64,000 nt of DNA from Billgrantia bachuensis (GCF_011742165.1 NZ_JAAQTO010000003.1:32181-96180), one strand, 5' to 3'. Positions 8,275-18,083 are shown, counted from the stretch's first letter. A program made the numbers and translations. The notes: generated by a model not told the origin, from the sequence alone.

Positions 8275-10296
8275 CTACCCCAGCGCCAACTGACGCTCCT
8301 TGAGTTCATGCAACCGGTCGCGCAGTCGCGCCGCTTCCTCGAACTCCAGGTTCTGGGCCGCCTCGAACATGGCGTCCTCGACCCGCGAGACCTCCTTGAC
8401 CAGGTCCATCGGCGACAACTCGGAGAGGTCGTAGATCGCTGCCCCTTCGGCCACCTTGCGCTCGCCGCGCCGACCCTTGCCCTTGCGCCCCGGCGCCTGG
8501 GCCGCCTCCATGATGTCGGCCACCGAGCGGGTGACGGTGGTCGGCGTGATGCCGTGCTTCTCGTTGTGAGCGACCTGCTTGGCCCGGCGCCGCTCGGTCT
8601 CGTCGATGGCGCGGCGCATGGAGTCGGTGACCCGGTCGGCGTAGAGAATCGCCTTGCCGTGGGCGTTGCGCGCCGCCCGGCCGATGGTCTGGATCAGCGA
8701 GCGCTCGTTGCGCAGGAAGCCCTCCTTGTCGGCATCGAGAATCGCCACCAGCGAAACCTCGGGAATGTCGAGGCCCTCGCGCAGCAGGTTGATGCCCACC
8801 AGCACGTCGAACTTGCCCAGGCGCAGGTCGCGAATGATCTCCACCCGCTCCACGGTGTCGATATCGGAGTGCAGGTAGCGCACCCGCACGTCGTGCTCGT
8901 CGAAGTATTCGGTAAGGTCCTCCGCCATGCGCTTGGTCAGGGTGGTGACGAGCACTCGCTCCCCCACCCCGGCACGCAGGCGAATCTCGGAGAGCAGGTC
9001 GTCGACCTGGGTCGAGGCCGGACGCACCTCGATCTCGGGATCGACCAGCCCCGTGGGCCGTACCACCTGCTCTACCACCTGCCCGGCGTGCGCGGCCTCG
9101 TAGGGGCCGGGCGTCGCCGAGACGAATATCGTCTGAGGACAGATACTTTCCCACTCCTCGAAGGTCATCGGGCGGTTGTCCAATGCCGATGGCAGGCGGA
9201 AGCCGTACTCGACCAGCGTCTCCTTGCGCGAACGGTCGCCCTTGTACATACCGCCCACCTGGGGAACGCTGACGTGGGACTCGTCGATGAACAGCAGGGC
9301 ATCGTCGGGCAGGTAATCGAAGAATGTGGGCGGCGGTTCACCGGGGTTGCGCCCGGAGAGGTAGCGCGAGTAGTTCTCGATACCGTTGCAGTAGCCCAGT
9401 TCGTTCATCATTTCGAGATCGTAGAGAGTGCGCTGCTCGAGCCGCTGGGCCTCCACCAGCCGATCGTTCCTGCGTAGCCACTCCAGGCGCTCGACCAGCT
9501 CGGCCTTGATCCGCTCGGCAGCCGAGATGATCGTCTCCCGCGGCGTCACGTAGTGACTCTTGGGGTAGATGGTCATGCGCGGCACGTGGCCGCGCACCTC
9601 GCCGGTGAGCGGATCGAACAAGCGGATCGAGTCGATCTCGTCGCCGAACAACTCGACCCGCACCGCCTCCTCGTCGGAATCCGCCGGGTAGATGTCGATC
9701 ACGTCGCCGCGCACGCGGTAGGTACCACGCTTGAAGTCCATGTCGTTGCGCGTGTACTGCAATTCCGCCAGGCGGCGCAGGAACGAGCGCTGGTCGATCA
9801 GCTCGCCGCGGGTGAAGTGCAGGCGCATCTTCAGGTACTGGTCGGGATCGCCGAGACCGTAGATCGCCGAGACCGAGACCACGATCAGCGCATCGCGCCT
9901 CTCGAGTAGCGCCTTGGTCGCCGACAGCCGCATCTGCTCGATGTGGTCATTGATCGAAGCATCCTTCTCGATGAAGGTGTCCGACGAAGGTACGTAGGCT
10001 TCCGGCTGGTAGTAGTCGTAGTAGGAGACAAAATATTCGATGGCGTTATCGGGAAAGAACGACTTGAACTCGCCGTAGAGCTGCGCTGCCAGCGTCTTGT
10101 TGGGCGCCATGACGATGGTCGGCCGCTGCAGCCGCTCGACCACGTTGGCCATGGTGAAGGTCTTGCCCGACCCGGTCACGCCGAGCAGCGTCTGGTGGGC
10201 CAGCCCGGACTCGAGCCCGCTGATCAGGCTCTCTATCGCGGCAGGCTGGTCACCGGCGGGCTCGAAATTGGCATTGAGGCGAAACGGCTTGCTCAT
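8275..10296 (-). CDS. uvrB: UvrABC excinuclease subunit B
   Basis: Damage-verification helicase-like subunit of nucleotide excision repair; acts with UvrA and UvrC. 673 residues, the standard length. Walker A GVTGSGKT is at residues 39-46. The beta-hairpin region [13 protein letters not shown] lies near residue 92, helicase motif [14 protein letters not shown] near 545, and the C-terminal UVR motif that contacts UvrC ([13 protein letters not shown]) near 655. It ends 13 bases before the nei reading frame on the same strand, so the two repair genes may be co-transcribed. I looked for a LexA box (CTGT-N8-ACAG) in the 87-bp upstream gap and found none. Confidence 0.98.
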   Translation of the reverse strand: MSKPFRLNANFEPAGDQPAAIESLISGLESGLAHQTLLGVTGSGKTFTMANVVERLQRPTIVMAPNKTLAAQLYGEFKSFFPDNAIEYFVSYYDYYQPEAYVPSSDTFIEKDASINDHIEQMRLSATKALLERRDALIVVSVSAIYGLGDPDQYLKMRLHFTRGELIDQRSFLRRLAELQYTRNDMDFKRGTYRVRGDVIDIYPADSDEEAVRVELFGDEIDSIRLFDPLTGEVRGHVPRMTIYPKSHYVTPRETIISAAERIKAELVERLEWLRRNDRLVEAQRLEQRTLYDLEMMNELGYCNGIENYSRYLSGRNPGEPPPTFFDYLPDDALLFIDESHVSVPQVGGMYKGDRSRKETLVEYGFRLPSALDNRPMTFEEWESICPQTIFVSATPGPYEAAHAGQVVEQVVRPTGLVDPEIEVRPASTQVDDLLSEIRLRAGVGERVLVTTLTKRMAEDLTEYFDEHDVRVRYLHSDIDTVERVEIIRDLRLGKFDVLVGINLLREGLDIPEVSLVAILDADKEGFLRNERSLIQTIGRAARNAHGKAILYADRVTDSMRRAIDETERRRAKQVAHNEKHGITPTTVTRSVADIMEAAQAPGRKGKGRRGERKVAEGAAIYDLSELSPMDLVKEVSRVEDAMFEAAQNLEFEEAARLRDRLHELKERQLALG

Positions 10297-10315
10297 GGCG
10301 ACTCCAGACGAGCTA

Positions 10316-10335
10316 CAGGCGCCATACGGCGCCTG
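10316..10335. terminator. 8-bp hairpin between osmC-like gene and uvrB
   Basis: CAGGCGCC-ATAC-GGCGCCTG is a perfect stem with a 4-nt loop, downstream of the OsmC-like gene and upstream of uvrB. It has no U-tract on the transcribed strand. It may be a weak terminator or part of the uvrB leader. Confidence 0.35.
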
Positions 10336-10383
10336 GGCGGAACGTACCGATAGCGGAAAAATAGTATAAGACCGATTCCCGGC

Positions 10384-10806
10384 CTACGCTTCGGCAACAG
10401 TGGCGGTACGCGTGGTGACCTCCACGGTGGCGCTGGTCATCAGGCGGTGAATGGGACACTTGTGGCTGATCTCCTCGAGCCGGGCCCGCTGCGCCTCGTC
10501 CTCGATGCCGTGGAAAGTCATCACCACTTCGAGTCGGTAAGTGCCCTTGCGTTCCTCGCTGTCGTCGCGATTGACCCTGACGCTGATTCCCTCGAGCGGC
10601 CACTGCTTGCGCTGGGCGTACATCTGCGCGGTGATGGCCTTGCAGGCGCCGAGGGAAAGATCGAAGTAGTCGTGCGGGTCCGGTGCACTGCCCTCACCGC
10701 CGAAGGTCTTGGGCACGTCGACGTGAAGATCCTCGAAGCCCGCTATCCGGACCCGCTGACGAAAGACACTGCTGCGCTCGCTGACGATCTCGATGGTCTT
10801 GTTCAT
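10384..10806 (-). CDS. OsmC family peroxiredoxin-like protein
   Basis: Small (140 aa) OsmC/Ohr-superfamily protein, likely reducing organic or fatty-acid hydroperoxides in the cytosol. The two redox cysteines are in SLGACKAITAQMYAQRK and ISHKCPIHRLM, the arrangement of the OsmC/YhfA branch. It follows the 65-residue HMA-like gene with a 15-bp gap on the same strand, so the two are probably one transcript. The specific substrate is unknown. Confidence 0.88.
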   Translation of the reverse strand: MNKTIEIVSERSSVFRQRVRIAGFEDLHVDVPKTFGGEGSAPDPHDYFDLSLGACKAITAQMYAQRKQWPLEGISVRVNRDDSEERKGTYRLEVVMTFHGIEDEAQRARLEEISHKCPIHRLMTSATVEVTTRTATVAEA

Positions 10807-10821
10807 GAGGATTCCGCTGGT

Positions 10822-11019
10822 TTACTTGACGTCGATGGGGAGCTTGAGGGCCTGGACGGCACGAATCAGCGCCTCGCGGCTGACTCGCCCCTCCACGTCC
10901 GCCCCATGGCGACCCACTTCGGCGCTCTCCACGCCATCCACCATCATCAGGGCCGTGGTGATGCGGTTGACCTGATCGGCGCTTTCCACGCCGCTGAAAC
11001 TGAGCGACTGCTGTGGCAT
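10822..11019 (-). CDS. Short heavy-metal-associated (HMA)-like domain protein lacking CxxC
   Basis: 65-residue protein (MPQQSLSFSGVESADQVNRI to IRAVQALKLPIDVK). The pattern of a beta-strand, a helix beginning at ADQVNRITTALMMVDGVESAEV and a closing helix resembles the ferredoxin-like HMA fold of copper chaperones. The metal-binding CxxC is absent and no cysteine remains, so it should not bind copper in the usual way. ATG at 11019 has GGGAG 6 bases upstream; the longer frame beyond it is not credible. It probably forms an operon with the OsmC-like gene. Function unknown. Confidence 0.7.
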   Translation of the reverse strand: MPQQSLSFSGVESADQVNRITTALMMVDGVESAEVGRHGADVEGRVSREALIRAVQALKLPIDVK

Positions 11020-11157
11020 GCATGACTCCCTGGGCATGGAACAAGGAAAAACCAAGTCTAGCATGGCCCTGTGGGGGCGACACCGCTTGCAATCGGTCGC
11101 TTGCGCCCGCATACCTGACTACAGTATTTCCCCACGACGACCCGGAGCCAGACAGGC

Positions 11158-12198
11158 ATGAGCGATTGGACAACCGCCCTGGGAGGGCGACGCGTGAGCG
11201 ATGAACGGGTGGCATTCGATACGCCCGAGCCCGCCCGTCAGGCCAAGGAGCGCACCGTAGTCACTCCTCTCGTTCACTTTGGCGTACTCGACGTGACCGG
11301 GCCCGGTGCCAGCAAGCTGCTGCAAGGCCAGACCAGTGCCCAGGTCGATCTCGCCGATGGCGACTACGCCCCGTTGACCTGCTTCTGCAGCGCCAAGGGG
11401 CGCATGCTGGCCAACGCCCAGCTATTGCGAATCGACACTGAGCGTTACCGCTTGATCCTGCATCGCGGCCTGCTGGAGCCGCTGCGTGACCACCTCAAGA
11501 AGTTTGCTCCATTCTACAAGAGCGAGCTTTCCATTCGGGACGACCTGGCGCTGCTGGGGCTGACCGGCAAGGAAGCCCACGCTCTGGCAGAGGTACACTT
11601 CGACGTTACGCCGCCCGCGCTGTGGCATCAGGTCGGCGACGAAGAGTTTCAGCTACTGGCCCATCCCGGCCCGCAGCAACGGCTGCTGGCCTGCCTGCCG
11701 CTGACCCGGGCCGAAGCGATTGCCAGCCGGCTCGCCGAGCAGGCACTCCTGGTCGGCAATGCCGTGTGGTGCCTGCAGGACATTCAAGCCGGGCTCGCCT
11801 GGCTCACCCCCGCCCATCAGGATGCCCTGCTGCCGCAGATGATCAATTGGGAGGCGCTGGGCGGTGTCAGTTTCAAGAAGGGCTGCTACACCGGCCAGGA
11901 AGTCGTGGCACGTGCGCACTTTCGCGGCCAGGTGAAGAAGCGCCTGGCGCGGGCCCAGCTCGAAGGCGACCGCCTGCCCGAGCTGGGTACGGCGGTGGTC
12001 GACGAGAACGGCAAGAGCCAAGGCGAGGTCGTGGCTGCGGAACTCGACGCCTATGGCCAGGTCGAGGTGCTGGCCGTACTCTCCACCAAGGAGGAAATCG
12101 GACCGCTGAGCGTAGACGGCCAGGCCGTCAAGCTATTGAAGCTGCCCTACCCCATCGAACGCCTCGATCCGGAGAGCCTGGCGCAGGCGGCCGGCTGA
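11158..12198 (+). CDS. ygfZ: YgfZ/GcvT-like folate-binding protein
   Basis: Tetrahydrofolate-binding protein that helps assemble or repair certain iron-sulfur clusters (MiaB and others in E. coli). Length is 346 residues. The family signature KGCYTGQEVVARAHFRGQVKK is at about residues 240-260. An N-terminal GcvT-like domain includes TSAQVDLADGDYAPLTCFCSAKGRM. It is read divergently from the HMA-like/OsmC pair across a gap of about 140 bp and converges on tatD. It is not part of the glycine-cleavage genes at the other end of the window despite the shared fold. Confidence 0.92.
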   Translation: MSDWTTALGGRRVSDERVAFDTPEPARQAKERTVVTPLVHFGVLDVTGPGASKLLQGQTSAQVDLADGDYAPLTCFCSAKGRMLANAQLLRIDTERYRLILHRGLLEPLRDHLKKFAPFYKSELSIRDDLALLGLTGKEAHALAEVHFDVTPPALWHQVGDEEFQLLAHPGPQQRLLACLPLTRAEAIASRLAEQALLVGNAVWCLQDIQAGLAWLTPAHQDALLPQMINWEALGGVSFKKGCYTGQEVVARAHFRGQVKKRLARAQLEGDRLPELGTAVVDENGKSQGEVVAAELDAYGQVEVLAVLSTKEEIGPLSVDGQAVKLLKLPYPIERLDPESLAQAAG

Positions 12199-12213
12199 AG
12201 CGGCTCGAAGCCC

Positions 12214-12975
12214 TTAGTCGATGCCGAACACGCGTTTCGCGGTCGCCGTGCTCTGTGCGGCGATCGCCTCGGAGCTCTCCCCCCGCAGTTTCGCCACCGT
12301 CTCGCATACCTGGGCGATACGTGCCGGCTCGTTGCGCTGCCCCTGGTGGCCACACAGTGGCATATCGGGGCTATCGGTCTCCAGCACGAAGCCGTCCTCG
12401 GGCAGGCTTTTCACCGCGCGCCATAGACGCTGGGCGCGCTCGTAGGTGACCGCGCCGCCCAGCCCCACTACGAAACCGAGGTCGAGGAACTTCCACGCCT
12501 GGTCCGGCGAACCGGCGAAGGCGTGAATCAGCCCTCCCGCCGGCAGGTCGAGCTGACGCAGTCGCTGGGAGACCTTGTCGTTGGCGTGCACGCAATGGAT
12601 CACCACCGGCAGCCGGCGCGACTTGGCCAGACGCAGTTGAGCGTTGAAAAGCTCCCACTGGTCGTCCAAGGTCTCCTCGAAGCGAGCGTCGATGCCGCAC
12701 TCGCCCAGCGCCTTCACCTCGTCGTGCTCGTCGAGCATGCGGGCCAAGGCCTCGACATCGCCGCGGCCGTGCTCATGCATGAAATAGGGGTGCAGGCCGA
12801 GGCTGACGTGAACGTCGCTACGCTCGCCCAGCGCCAGCACCGCCGGCCAGCGCTCGCGGGTGGTGCCAGGCACCATGAACAGGTCTACGCCGGCTGCCCG
12901 GGCGCGCTCGAACATCGCCCCGCGGTCGTCGTCGAAGGCTTCGAAATCCAGGTGGCAGTGAGCGTCTATCAACAT
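12214..12975 (-). CDS. tatD: TatD family metal-dependent hydrolase
   Basis: TIM-barrel DNase/hydrolase of the TatD family. Metal ligands are visible: DAHCHLDF at the N-terminus, GECGID in the middle, HCVHAND, HAFAGS and ETDSPDMP near the C-terminus. About 253 residues from ATG 12975; a GTG 11 codons further upstream is possible but adds unconserved residues. It lies just downstream (42 bp) of mscL on the same strand and may share its transcript. Exact substrate unknown; other members act as 3'-5' DNases or D-aminoacyl-tRNA hydrolases. Confidence 0.88.
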   Translation of the reverse strand: MLIDAHCHLDFEAFDDDRGAMFERARAAGVDLFMVPGTTRERWPAVLALGERSDVHVSLGLHPYFMHEHGRGDVEALARMLDEHDEVKALGECGIDARFEETLDDQWELFNAQLRLAKSRRLPVVIHCVHANDKVSQRLRQLDLPAGGLIHAFAGSPDQAWKFLDLGFVVGLGGAVTYERAQRLWRAVKSLPEDGFVLETDSPDMPLCGHQGQRNEPARIAQVCETVAKLRGESSEAIAAQSTATAKRVFGID

Positions 12976-13017
12976 CCGTGTCGTGCTCCCTTGCGTGGCA
13001 GCGGCCACGCCGTCGAA

Positions 13018-13506
13018 TCACTCGGCTTCGGGCTGGGGTGCAGGCAACTGCGAGGTACAGGCCGGACAGCGGGTGGCCGGGATGGGAATCTTGCTAAGAC
13101 AGTACGGGCAATCCTTGACCGTGGGCGCCGCTGCCGGCTCGGGGCGATAGGCAAGGTTCTTGAGCCGGTTGATATTGCGAATCAGCAGGAAAGTGGCGAA
13201 GGCCACGATCACGAACGACAGCAGCGCATTGAGGAACAGACCGTAATTGAGAGTCACCGCCCCGGCCGCCTGGGCCTGTTCCAGGGTGTGGTAGATCTCG
13301 TCGCCAGGGCCGTCGCGCAGTACAAGAAACTGGTTGGTGAAGTTCATTCCGCCCGTCGCCAGACCGATCAACGGAGTAAAGACATCCTTCACCAGGCTGT
13401 TGACGATGGAGGTGAAAGCGGCACCGATGATAATGCCCACCGCCATATCGACGACATTGCCCTTGACCGCGAATTCGCGGAACTCCTTCAGCATCTTCGA
13501 TGCCAT
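13018..13506 (-). CDS. mscL: Large-conductance mechanosensitive channel with C-terminal zinc ribbon
   Basis: Emergency osmotic-release channel of the inner membrane. The N-terminus MASKMLKEFREFAVKGNVVD and TM1 AVGIIIGAAFTSIVNSLVKD are classic MscL. TM2 is LNALLSFVIVAFATFLLI. At 162 residues it exceeds the roughly 136 of E. coli. The extra tail carries CPYC and CPAC (residues about 136-152), a predicted zinc-ribbon module found on a subset of MscLs. Start ATG 13506, preceded by GGAGG and GGGGGAG. An osmotic valve suits a moderately halophilic host. Confidence 0.95.
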   Translation of the reverse strand: MASKMLKEFREFAVKGNVVDMAVGIIIGAAFTSIVNSLVKDVFTPLIGLATGGMNFTNQFLVLRDGPGDEIYHTLEQAQAAGAVTLNYGLFLNALLSFVIVAFATFLLIRNINRLKNLAYRPEPAAAPTVKDCPYCLSKIPIPATRCPACTSQLPAPQPEAE

Positions 13507-13552
13507 CTCCCCCCTCCTCCTTCAACTCCGCAACATGCCCGGCGTGCCCGCG

Positions 13553-15142
13553 TCAGTGCTCGCGAGTGGCGGCGAAGCGAATCTCCGGCCAGCGCTCCTG
13601 GGTCATCTGCAGGTTGACCCTCGTGGGAGCAATGTAGGTCAGGTAGCCGCCGCCATCCAGCGCCAGGTTGGCGCTCGCCTTGCGCTTGAACTCATCGAGC
13701 TTCTTGGCATCGTCGCAATAGATCCAGCGCGCGGTCTGCACGTTGACCGGCTCATAGACGCAGTCGACCTTGTACTCTTCCTTGAGGCGATGGGCGACCA
13801 GATCGAACTGCAGCGTGCCCACGGCACCAAGGATCAGGTCGTTGTTGTCCAGCGGCTGGAACAGCTGCGTGGCGCCCTCCTCGGAGAGCTGCTGCAAGCC
13901 CTTCTGCAGCGCCTTGAGCTTGAGCGGGTCCTTCAGTTGCACGCGCTTGAACAGCTCCGGGGCGAAGTGCGGGATACCGGTGAAGCGCATGTCCTCACCC
14001 ATGGTGAAGGTATCGCCGATCTGGATGGTGCCGTGGTTGTGCAGGCCGATGATATCGCCGGGCCAGGCCTCCTCGACGTGAGCCCGGTCGGAGGCCATGA
14101 AGGTCAGGGCATCGGCAATCTTGACGTCCTTGCCGAGGCGCACGTGGCGCATCTTCATGTTCTTCTCGTACTTGCCCGAGCAGACCCGCAGGAAGGCAAT
14201 ACGATCGCGATGCTTGGGGTCCATGTTGGCCTGGATCTTGAACACGAAACCGGTGAAGCGCGAATCCTCGGCCTCGACGCTGCGCGCATCGGTCTCCCGC
14301 GGCTGGGGCGGCGGCGCATACTCGACGAATCCGTCGAGCATCTCGCGCACGCCGAAGTTACCCATGGCGGTACCGAAGTAGACTGGAGTCAGTTCGCCGC
14401 GAAGATAGGCGTCGAGGTCGAACTCATGCGAGGCGCCACGCACCAGTTCCACCTCCATGCGCAACTCCTCGGCCTGCTCCGCACCGAGCACCTTGTCGAC
14501 CTCGGGATTGTCGAGCCCCTCGATGCGCTTGTCGTCGGGGATGCGGCTGCCCTGGCCCTGGGTATAGAGGTGGATCACGTCGTTGTAGAGGTGATACACC
14601 CCCTTGAAGTGGCGCCCCATGCCGATCGGCCAGGTCATCGGCGCACACTCGATGTTCAGCACCGTCTCGACCTCGTCCATCACCTCGATGGGATCGCGAA
14701 TGTCGCGGTCCATCTTGTTGATGAAGGTGAGGATCGGCGTGGTGCGCAGGCGGCACACTTCCATCAGCTTGATCGTGCGCGCCTCGACGCCCTTGGCACC
14801 GTCGATCACCATCAATGCCGAGTCCACCGCCGTCAGCGTGCGGTAGGTATCCTCGGAGAAGTCCTCGTGCCCCGGAGTGTCGAGCAGGTTGACGATACGC
14901 CCGCCGTAGGGGAACTGCATCACCGAGGTGGTCACCGAGATGCCCCGTTCCTGCTCCATCTTCATCCAGTCGGAGGTGGCGTGGCGGTCGTTACGCTTGC
15001 TCTTCACCGAGCCGGCGAGCTGGATGGCGTTTCCGAACAGCAGCATCTTCTCGGTGATGGTGGTCTTGCCCGCATCGGGGTGCGAGATAATGGCAAAGGT
15101 TCTGCGCAGCCCGACTTCCCGGGCCAGATCGGCATCAGACAT
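13553..15142 (-). CDS. prfC: Peptide chain release factor 3
   Basis: Translational GTPase that recycles RF1/RF2 from the ribosome after termination. 529 residues, the standard length. P-loop [13 protein letters not shown] lies at about residues 17-29, switch [16 protein letters not shown] at about 88, and [10 protein letters not shown] is the G4 motif. Domains II and III follow with [14 protein letters not shown]. It is divergent from regB (15291) with a 148-bp gap and sits 46 bp upstream of mscL on the same strand. Confidence 0.97.
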   Translation of the reverse strand: MSDADLAREVGLRRTFAIISHPDAGKTTITEKMLLFGNAIQLAGSVKSKRNDRHATSDWMKMEQERGISVTTSVMQFPYGGRIVNLLDTPGHEDFSEDTYRTLTAVDSALMVIDGAKGVEARTIKLMEVCRLRTTPILTFINKMDRDIRDPIEVMDEVETVLNIECAPMTWPIGMGRHFKGVYHLYNDVIHLYTQGQGSRIPDDKRIEGLDNPEVDKVLGAEQAEELRMEVELVRGASHEFDLDAYLRGELTPVYFGTAMGNFGVREMLDGFVEYAPPPQPRETDARSVEAEDSRFTGFVFKIQANMDPKHRDRIAFLRVCSGKYEKNMKMRHVRLGKDVKIADALTFMASDRAHVEEAWPGDIIGLHNHGTIQIGDTFTMGEDMRFTGIPHFAPELFKRVQLKDPLKLKALQKGLQQLSEEGATQLFQPLDNNDLILGAVGTLQFDLVAHRLKEEYKVDCVYEPVNVQTARWIYCDDAKKLDEFKRKASANLALDGGGYLTYIAPTRVNLQMTQERWPEIRFAATREH

Positions 15143-15290
15143 CAGTCTCGAATTCGTCGTATGGCACCCATGCGGGTGCGTGAGTGTGGAATGGCACGCA
15201 TTCTACGGCTTTGCCCCGCACAGTTGTAGGGCAGCGGCGAGAAAGGGCACGAGACGGTATCATGGCGACACGCTCGCTCCTGGAGATGTC

Positions 15291-16556
15291 ATGCCTACCG
15301 CCCTTCCTCTGCCGCTATCGACCCCCAGCCGCAACCTGGTTCGCCTGACCATCGTGCGTGGCATCACCTGGACCGGTTTCCTGGCGGCGGTCATCGTCGG
15401 GATCGAACTGCTTCACTTCGAACTCGAGGTTACCGCGGTAATCGGCGTCATCGTCGGCATGGGGCTGGTCAATCTCTTCACCTGGTGGCGGCTCGGCCGC
15501 CAATGGGCGGTCAACCATATCGAATACGTGATTCACCTGCTCGTCGACGTGTTCGGCCTGACGCTACTCTTCTACCTCACCGGCGGCGCCACCAACCCGT
15601 TCATCAACTACTACCTGGTACCGGTCACCATTGCCGCCGCCACCCTGCCCTGGCGCTACGCCTGGATCGTTGCCGTCTCCGCCATGGCGTCCTACACCTT
15701 GTTGATGGGGGACTACCATCCGGTCCCGCAGTTGACCCACGATCAAGGCAACGAGGTGCTCAACCTGCATGTGCTGGGCATGTGGATCAACTTCGGCCTC
15801 TCGGCCGGGCTGGTGACCTTCTTCATCTACAAGATGGCCCATGCCCTGCGCAGCCGGGAGCGAGCCCTTTCCCAGACCCGCGAGTCGGCGCTGCGTAACG
15901 AGCAGATCGTCGCCGTGGCCACCCAGGCCGCCGGTACTGCACATGAACTGGGCACGCCCCTGTCGACCATGGCGGTCCTGCTCAGCGAAATGCGCCAGGA
16001 CGCTCGCAACAATCCCGAGCTGCTCGAGGACATCGAACTGCTGCGGCGCCAGGTCGACATATGCAAGTCGCGGCTGCGTAACCTGGTCGAGAGTGCCGAC
16101 CGGCGGCGCATGGCCGAGCCGGAAGTCCGCGATGCCCGCGACTGGCTGCAGGGCGTGGTGCAGCGCTGGCTGGTGCTGCGCCCCGACGTCAGCCATCGCC
16201 TCGAGATCGCCAATCAGCGCGGCACCCCCTGGCTCAAGGTCGACACGACCCTCGATCAGGCAATTACCAACCTGCTCAACAACGCAGCCGATGCCAACCC
16301 CGACGACATCAATATCGGCCTGGACTGGAACGCTCAGGATGTGGTGATCGACATCCGCGATCACGGCCCCGGGGTCACCCTGGACATCGCCGACCAACTG
16401 GGCGAAACCTTCGTCTCGACCAAAAGCAAGGGGCTCGGCATCGGGCTGTTCCTGACCCATGCCACGATCAACCGCTTCGGCGGCGGCGTGAGCCTGTATA
16501 ATCATCCGGACGGGGGGACGCTGACCGAAGTGATCCTGCCGCACAGTGAGCCCTGA
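15291..16556 (+). CDS. regB: Redox-sensing histidine kinase RegB/PrrB/RoxS family
   Basis: Membrane sensor kinase controlling aerobic/anaerobic gene sets. It has an N-terminal membrane domain of about six segments with the quinone-binding heptapeptide GGATNPF (residues 98-104). The H-box is AGTAHELGTPLSTMAVLLSEM with phospho-acceptor His218. Cys258 in RQVDICKSRLRNL aligns with the redox-active cysteine of RegB. The ATPase domain carries NLLNNAADANP and KGLGIGLFL. ATG 15291 has TGGAG 6 bases upstream; the frame stays open further 5' without conservation. regA follows at 20 bp. Confidence 0.93.
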   Translation: MPTALPLPLSTPSRNLVRLTIVRGITWTGFLAAVIVGIELLHFELEVTAVIGVIVGMGLVNLFTWWRLGRQWAVNHIEYVIHLLVDVFGLTLLFYLTGGATNPFINYYLVPVTIAAATLPWRYAWIVAVSAMASYTLLMGDYHPVPQLTHDQGNEVLNLHVLGMWINFGLSAGLVTFFIYKMAHALRSRERALSQTRESALRNEQIVAVATQAAGTAHELGTPLSTMAVLLSEMRQDARNNPELLEDIELLRRQVDICKSRLRNLVESADRRRMAEPEVRDARDWLQGVVQRWLVLRPDVSHRLEIANQRGTPWLKVDTTLDQAITNLLNNAADANPDDINIGLDWNAQDVVIDIRDHGPGVTLDIADQLGETFVSTKSKGLGIGLFLTHATINRFGGGVSLYNHPDGGTLTEVILPHSEP

Positions 16557-16575
16557 GCGACGCGACGAGGTTGCC

Positions 16576-17115
16576 ATGCAAGACGCCGATACCCGCCTGT
16601 TGATCATCGATGACGACGAAATGTTCTGCCATGTGCTTTCTCGCGCCATGGCCAGACGCGGCTACGAAGTGCTGGTGGCGAATGACGCGGAGCAGGCTCT
16701 GTCGCTGGCTCGACGTCACCGACCGGAACTGGCCACTCTCGATCTCAAGCTGGAGCACAGCTCGGGGCTGAAGCTGCTGCCGGAGCTGCTCGAGGTGGTA
16801 CCGAACTGTCGCATCGTGGTGCTGACCGGCTACTCGAGCATTGCCACCGCCGTCGAAGCGATCAAGCTCGGTGCCGTCAATTACCTGTGCAAGCCCGCCG
16901 ACGCGGAGGAGATCCTGGTGGCGCTGGGCCGCGAAGAGGGCAATCCGGAAGCCGAGGTGGCCGACAACCCACCGTCGATCAACCGCATCGCCTGGGAGCA
17001 TATCCAGAAGGTGCTACAGGAGCACGACGGCAACATCTCCGCCACCGCCCGTGCCCTGGGCATGCATCGCCGCACCCTTCAGCGCAAGCTGCAGAAGCGA
17101 CCGGTGCGGCGCTGA
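16576..17115 (+). CDS. regA: Response regulator RegA/PrrA/ActR family
   Basis: Partner response regulator of RegB. The receiver domain has the acidic pair IDDDEMF, phospho-acceptor Asp56 in ATLDLKLEHSSGLKLL, the Thr motif VVLTGYSS and Lys in LCKPAD. The C-terminal Fis-like helix-turn-helix ISATARALGMHRRTLQRKL is nearly invariant in RegA/PrrA/ActR. 179 residues. ATG 16576 with GAGG 6 bases upstream is preferred over GTG 16546, which would overlap regB. In other proteobacteria the pair controls terminal oxidases, carbon and nitrogen metabolism; targets here are unknown. Confidence 0.94.
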   Translation: MQDADTRLLIIDDDEMFCHVLSRAMARRGYEVLVANDAEQALSLARRHRPELATLDLKLEHSSGLKLLPELLEVVPNCRIVVLTGYSSIATAVEAIKLGAVNYLCKPADAEEILVALGREEGNPEAEVADNPPSINRIAWEHIQKVLQEHDGNISATARALGMHRRTLQRKLQKRPVRR

Positions 17116-17224
17116 TCAGAGACGCAAGAAGGAAGATTGAAGAGAGAAGAAGGGATGGAGTTCTTTCTTCCCTCTTCCAGGTGCGTAGCGCCGCTCTGCC
17201 CTCTTCGAGCGGCGTAGCCGCGTC
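17116..17224. repeat. Two hairpins (purine-rich stem and REP-like) between convergent genes
   Basis: The 109-bp gap between regA and the convergent dehydrogenase contains two stem-loops. GAAGAGAGAAGAAGG (17139-17153) pairs with CTTTCTTCCCTCTTC (17163-17177) at 13 of 15 positions. CGCCGCTC (17189-17196) pairs exactly with GAGCGGCG (17207-17214). They probably act as a bidirectional transcript end; the second resembles REP-type units. No other copy was noticed in the window. Confidence 0.5.
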
Positions 17225-17998
17225 TTATTGTGCCGTCCAGCCCAAGTCTATATTCCAGCTCGAGCCGGTGACCGCTCCCGCCGCATCGGACGCCAGGTAG
17301 GCCACCAGCCCCGACACCTCCTCAGGGTCGATCAGTCGCTTGACCGCGGCGTTCTTGAGCATGATCTGCTCCACCACGTCCTGTTCGTTCATGCCGTGCA
17401 GCCGGGCCTGGTCGGCGATCTGGTTCTCCACCAGCGGTGTCTTGACGTAGGCCGGACAGATGGCATTGGCGGTGATTCCCTGGGGGCCGCCCTCCAGCGC
17501 CGCCGTCTTGGTCAGCCCGATCATGCCGTGCTTGGCGCTGATGTAGGCCGACTTACCCGGCGAGGCGACCTGGGCGTGCACCGAGGCGATGTTGACGATC
17601 CGCCCCCAGCCATTCTGGCGCATCGAGGGCCACGCCGCCTGGGTCAGAAGGAAAGGCGCCGTCAGCATCAGCTCGATGATCTGGCGCCATTTGGCCTCGG
17701 GAAAATCCTCGATCGGCGACACGTGCTGGATGCCGGCATTGTTGACCAGGATATCGACCCGGCCAAAGCGTTTGATGGCCTCCGCCACGGCGGCCTTGCA
17801 TGCCTCTCCGTCGGTGAGATCGGCCTGGAAGAACGCCGCGCCGACGTCATCGGCCTTCTCCTTGGCCTGGGCGTTGAAATCGACGGCCAGCACCTGATGA
17901 CCGAGTTCGCGAAACTGGCGTACCACCGCCTCACCGATACCGCTGGCGGTTCCCGTCACCAGGGCGACACGTGGCACGGGGGTCGTTGCGTTGGGCAT
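17225..17998 (-). CDS. 3-hydroxybutyrate dehydrogenase (SDR family)
   Basis: Short-chain dehydrogenase converting (R)-3-hydroxybutyrate to acetoacetate with NAD, a step in poly-3-hydroxybutyrate and ketone-body use. 257 residues. The Rossmann motif is TGTASGIG, followed by NNAGIQHVSPIEDFP, catalytic Ser in NIASVHAQVASPGKSAY with the YxxxK pair (YISAK), and the family tail LASDAAGAVTGSSWNIDLGWTAQ. The scoAB genes 3 kb away encode the next step (acetoacetate activation), so both belong to one pathway though not one operon. Confidence 0.93.
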   Translation of the reverse strand: MPNATTPVPRVALVTGTASGIGEAVVRQFRELGHQVLAVDFNAQAKEKADDVGAAFFQADLTDGEACKAAVAEAIKRFGRVDILVNNAGIQHVSPIEDFPEAKWRQIIELMLTAPFLLTQAAWPSMRQNGWGRIVNIASVHAQVASPGKSAYISAKHGMIGLTKTAALEGGPQGITANAICPAYVKTPLVENQIADQARLHGMNEQDVVEQIMLKNAAVKRLIDPEEVSGLVAYLASDAAGAVTGSSWNIDLGWTAQ

Positions 17999-18083
17999 GG
18001 GTAAATCCTTCTACACGACGTTGGGAAAAGAGTGCTTCCAGCATAAGCCCGAGGTGGCAATCAGAGCCAGCCGGGACAAGGCA

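Noticed and set aside
8059..9477. 472-codon open frame antisense to uvrB and nei
   Set aside because: Shadow of uvrB codon usage; no recognisable domain.
10297..10383. LexA box upstream of uvrB
   Set aside because: No CTGT-N8-ACAG or near match in the gap.
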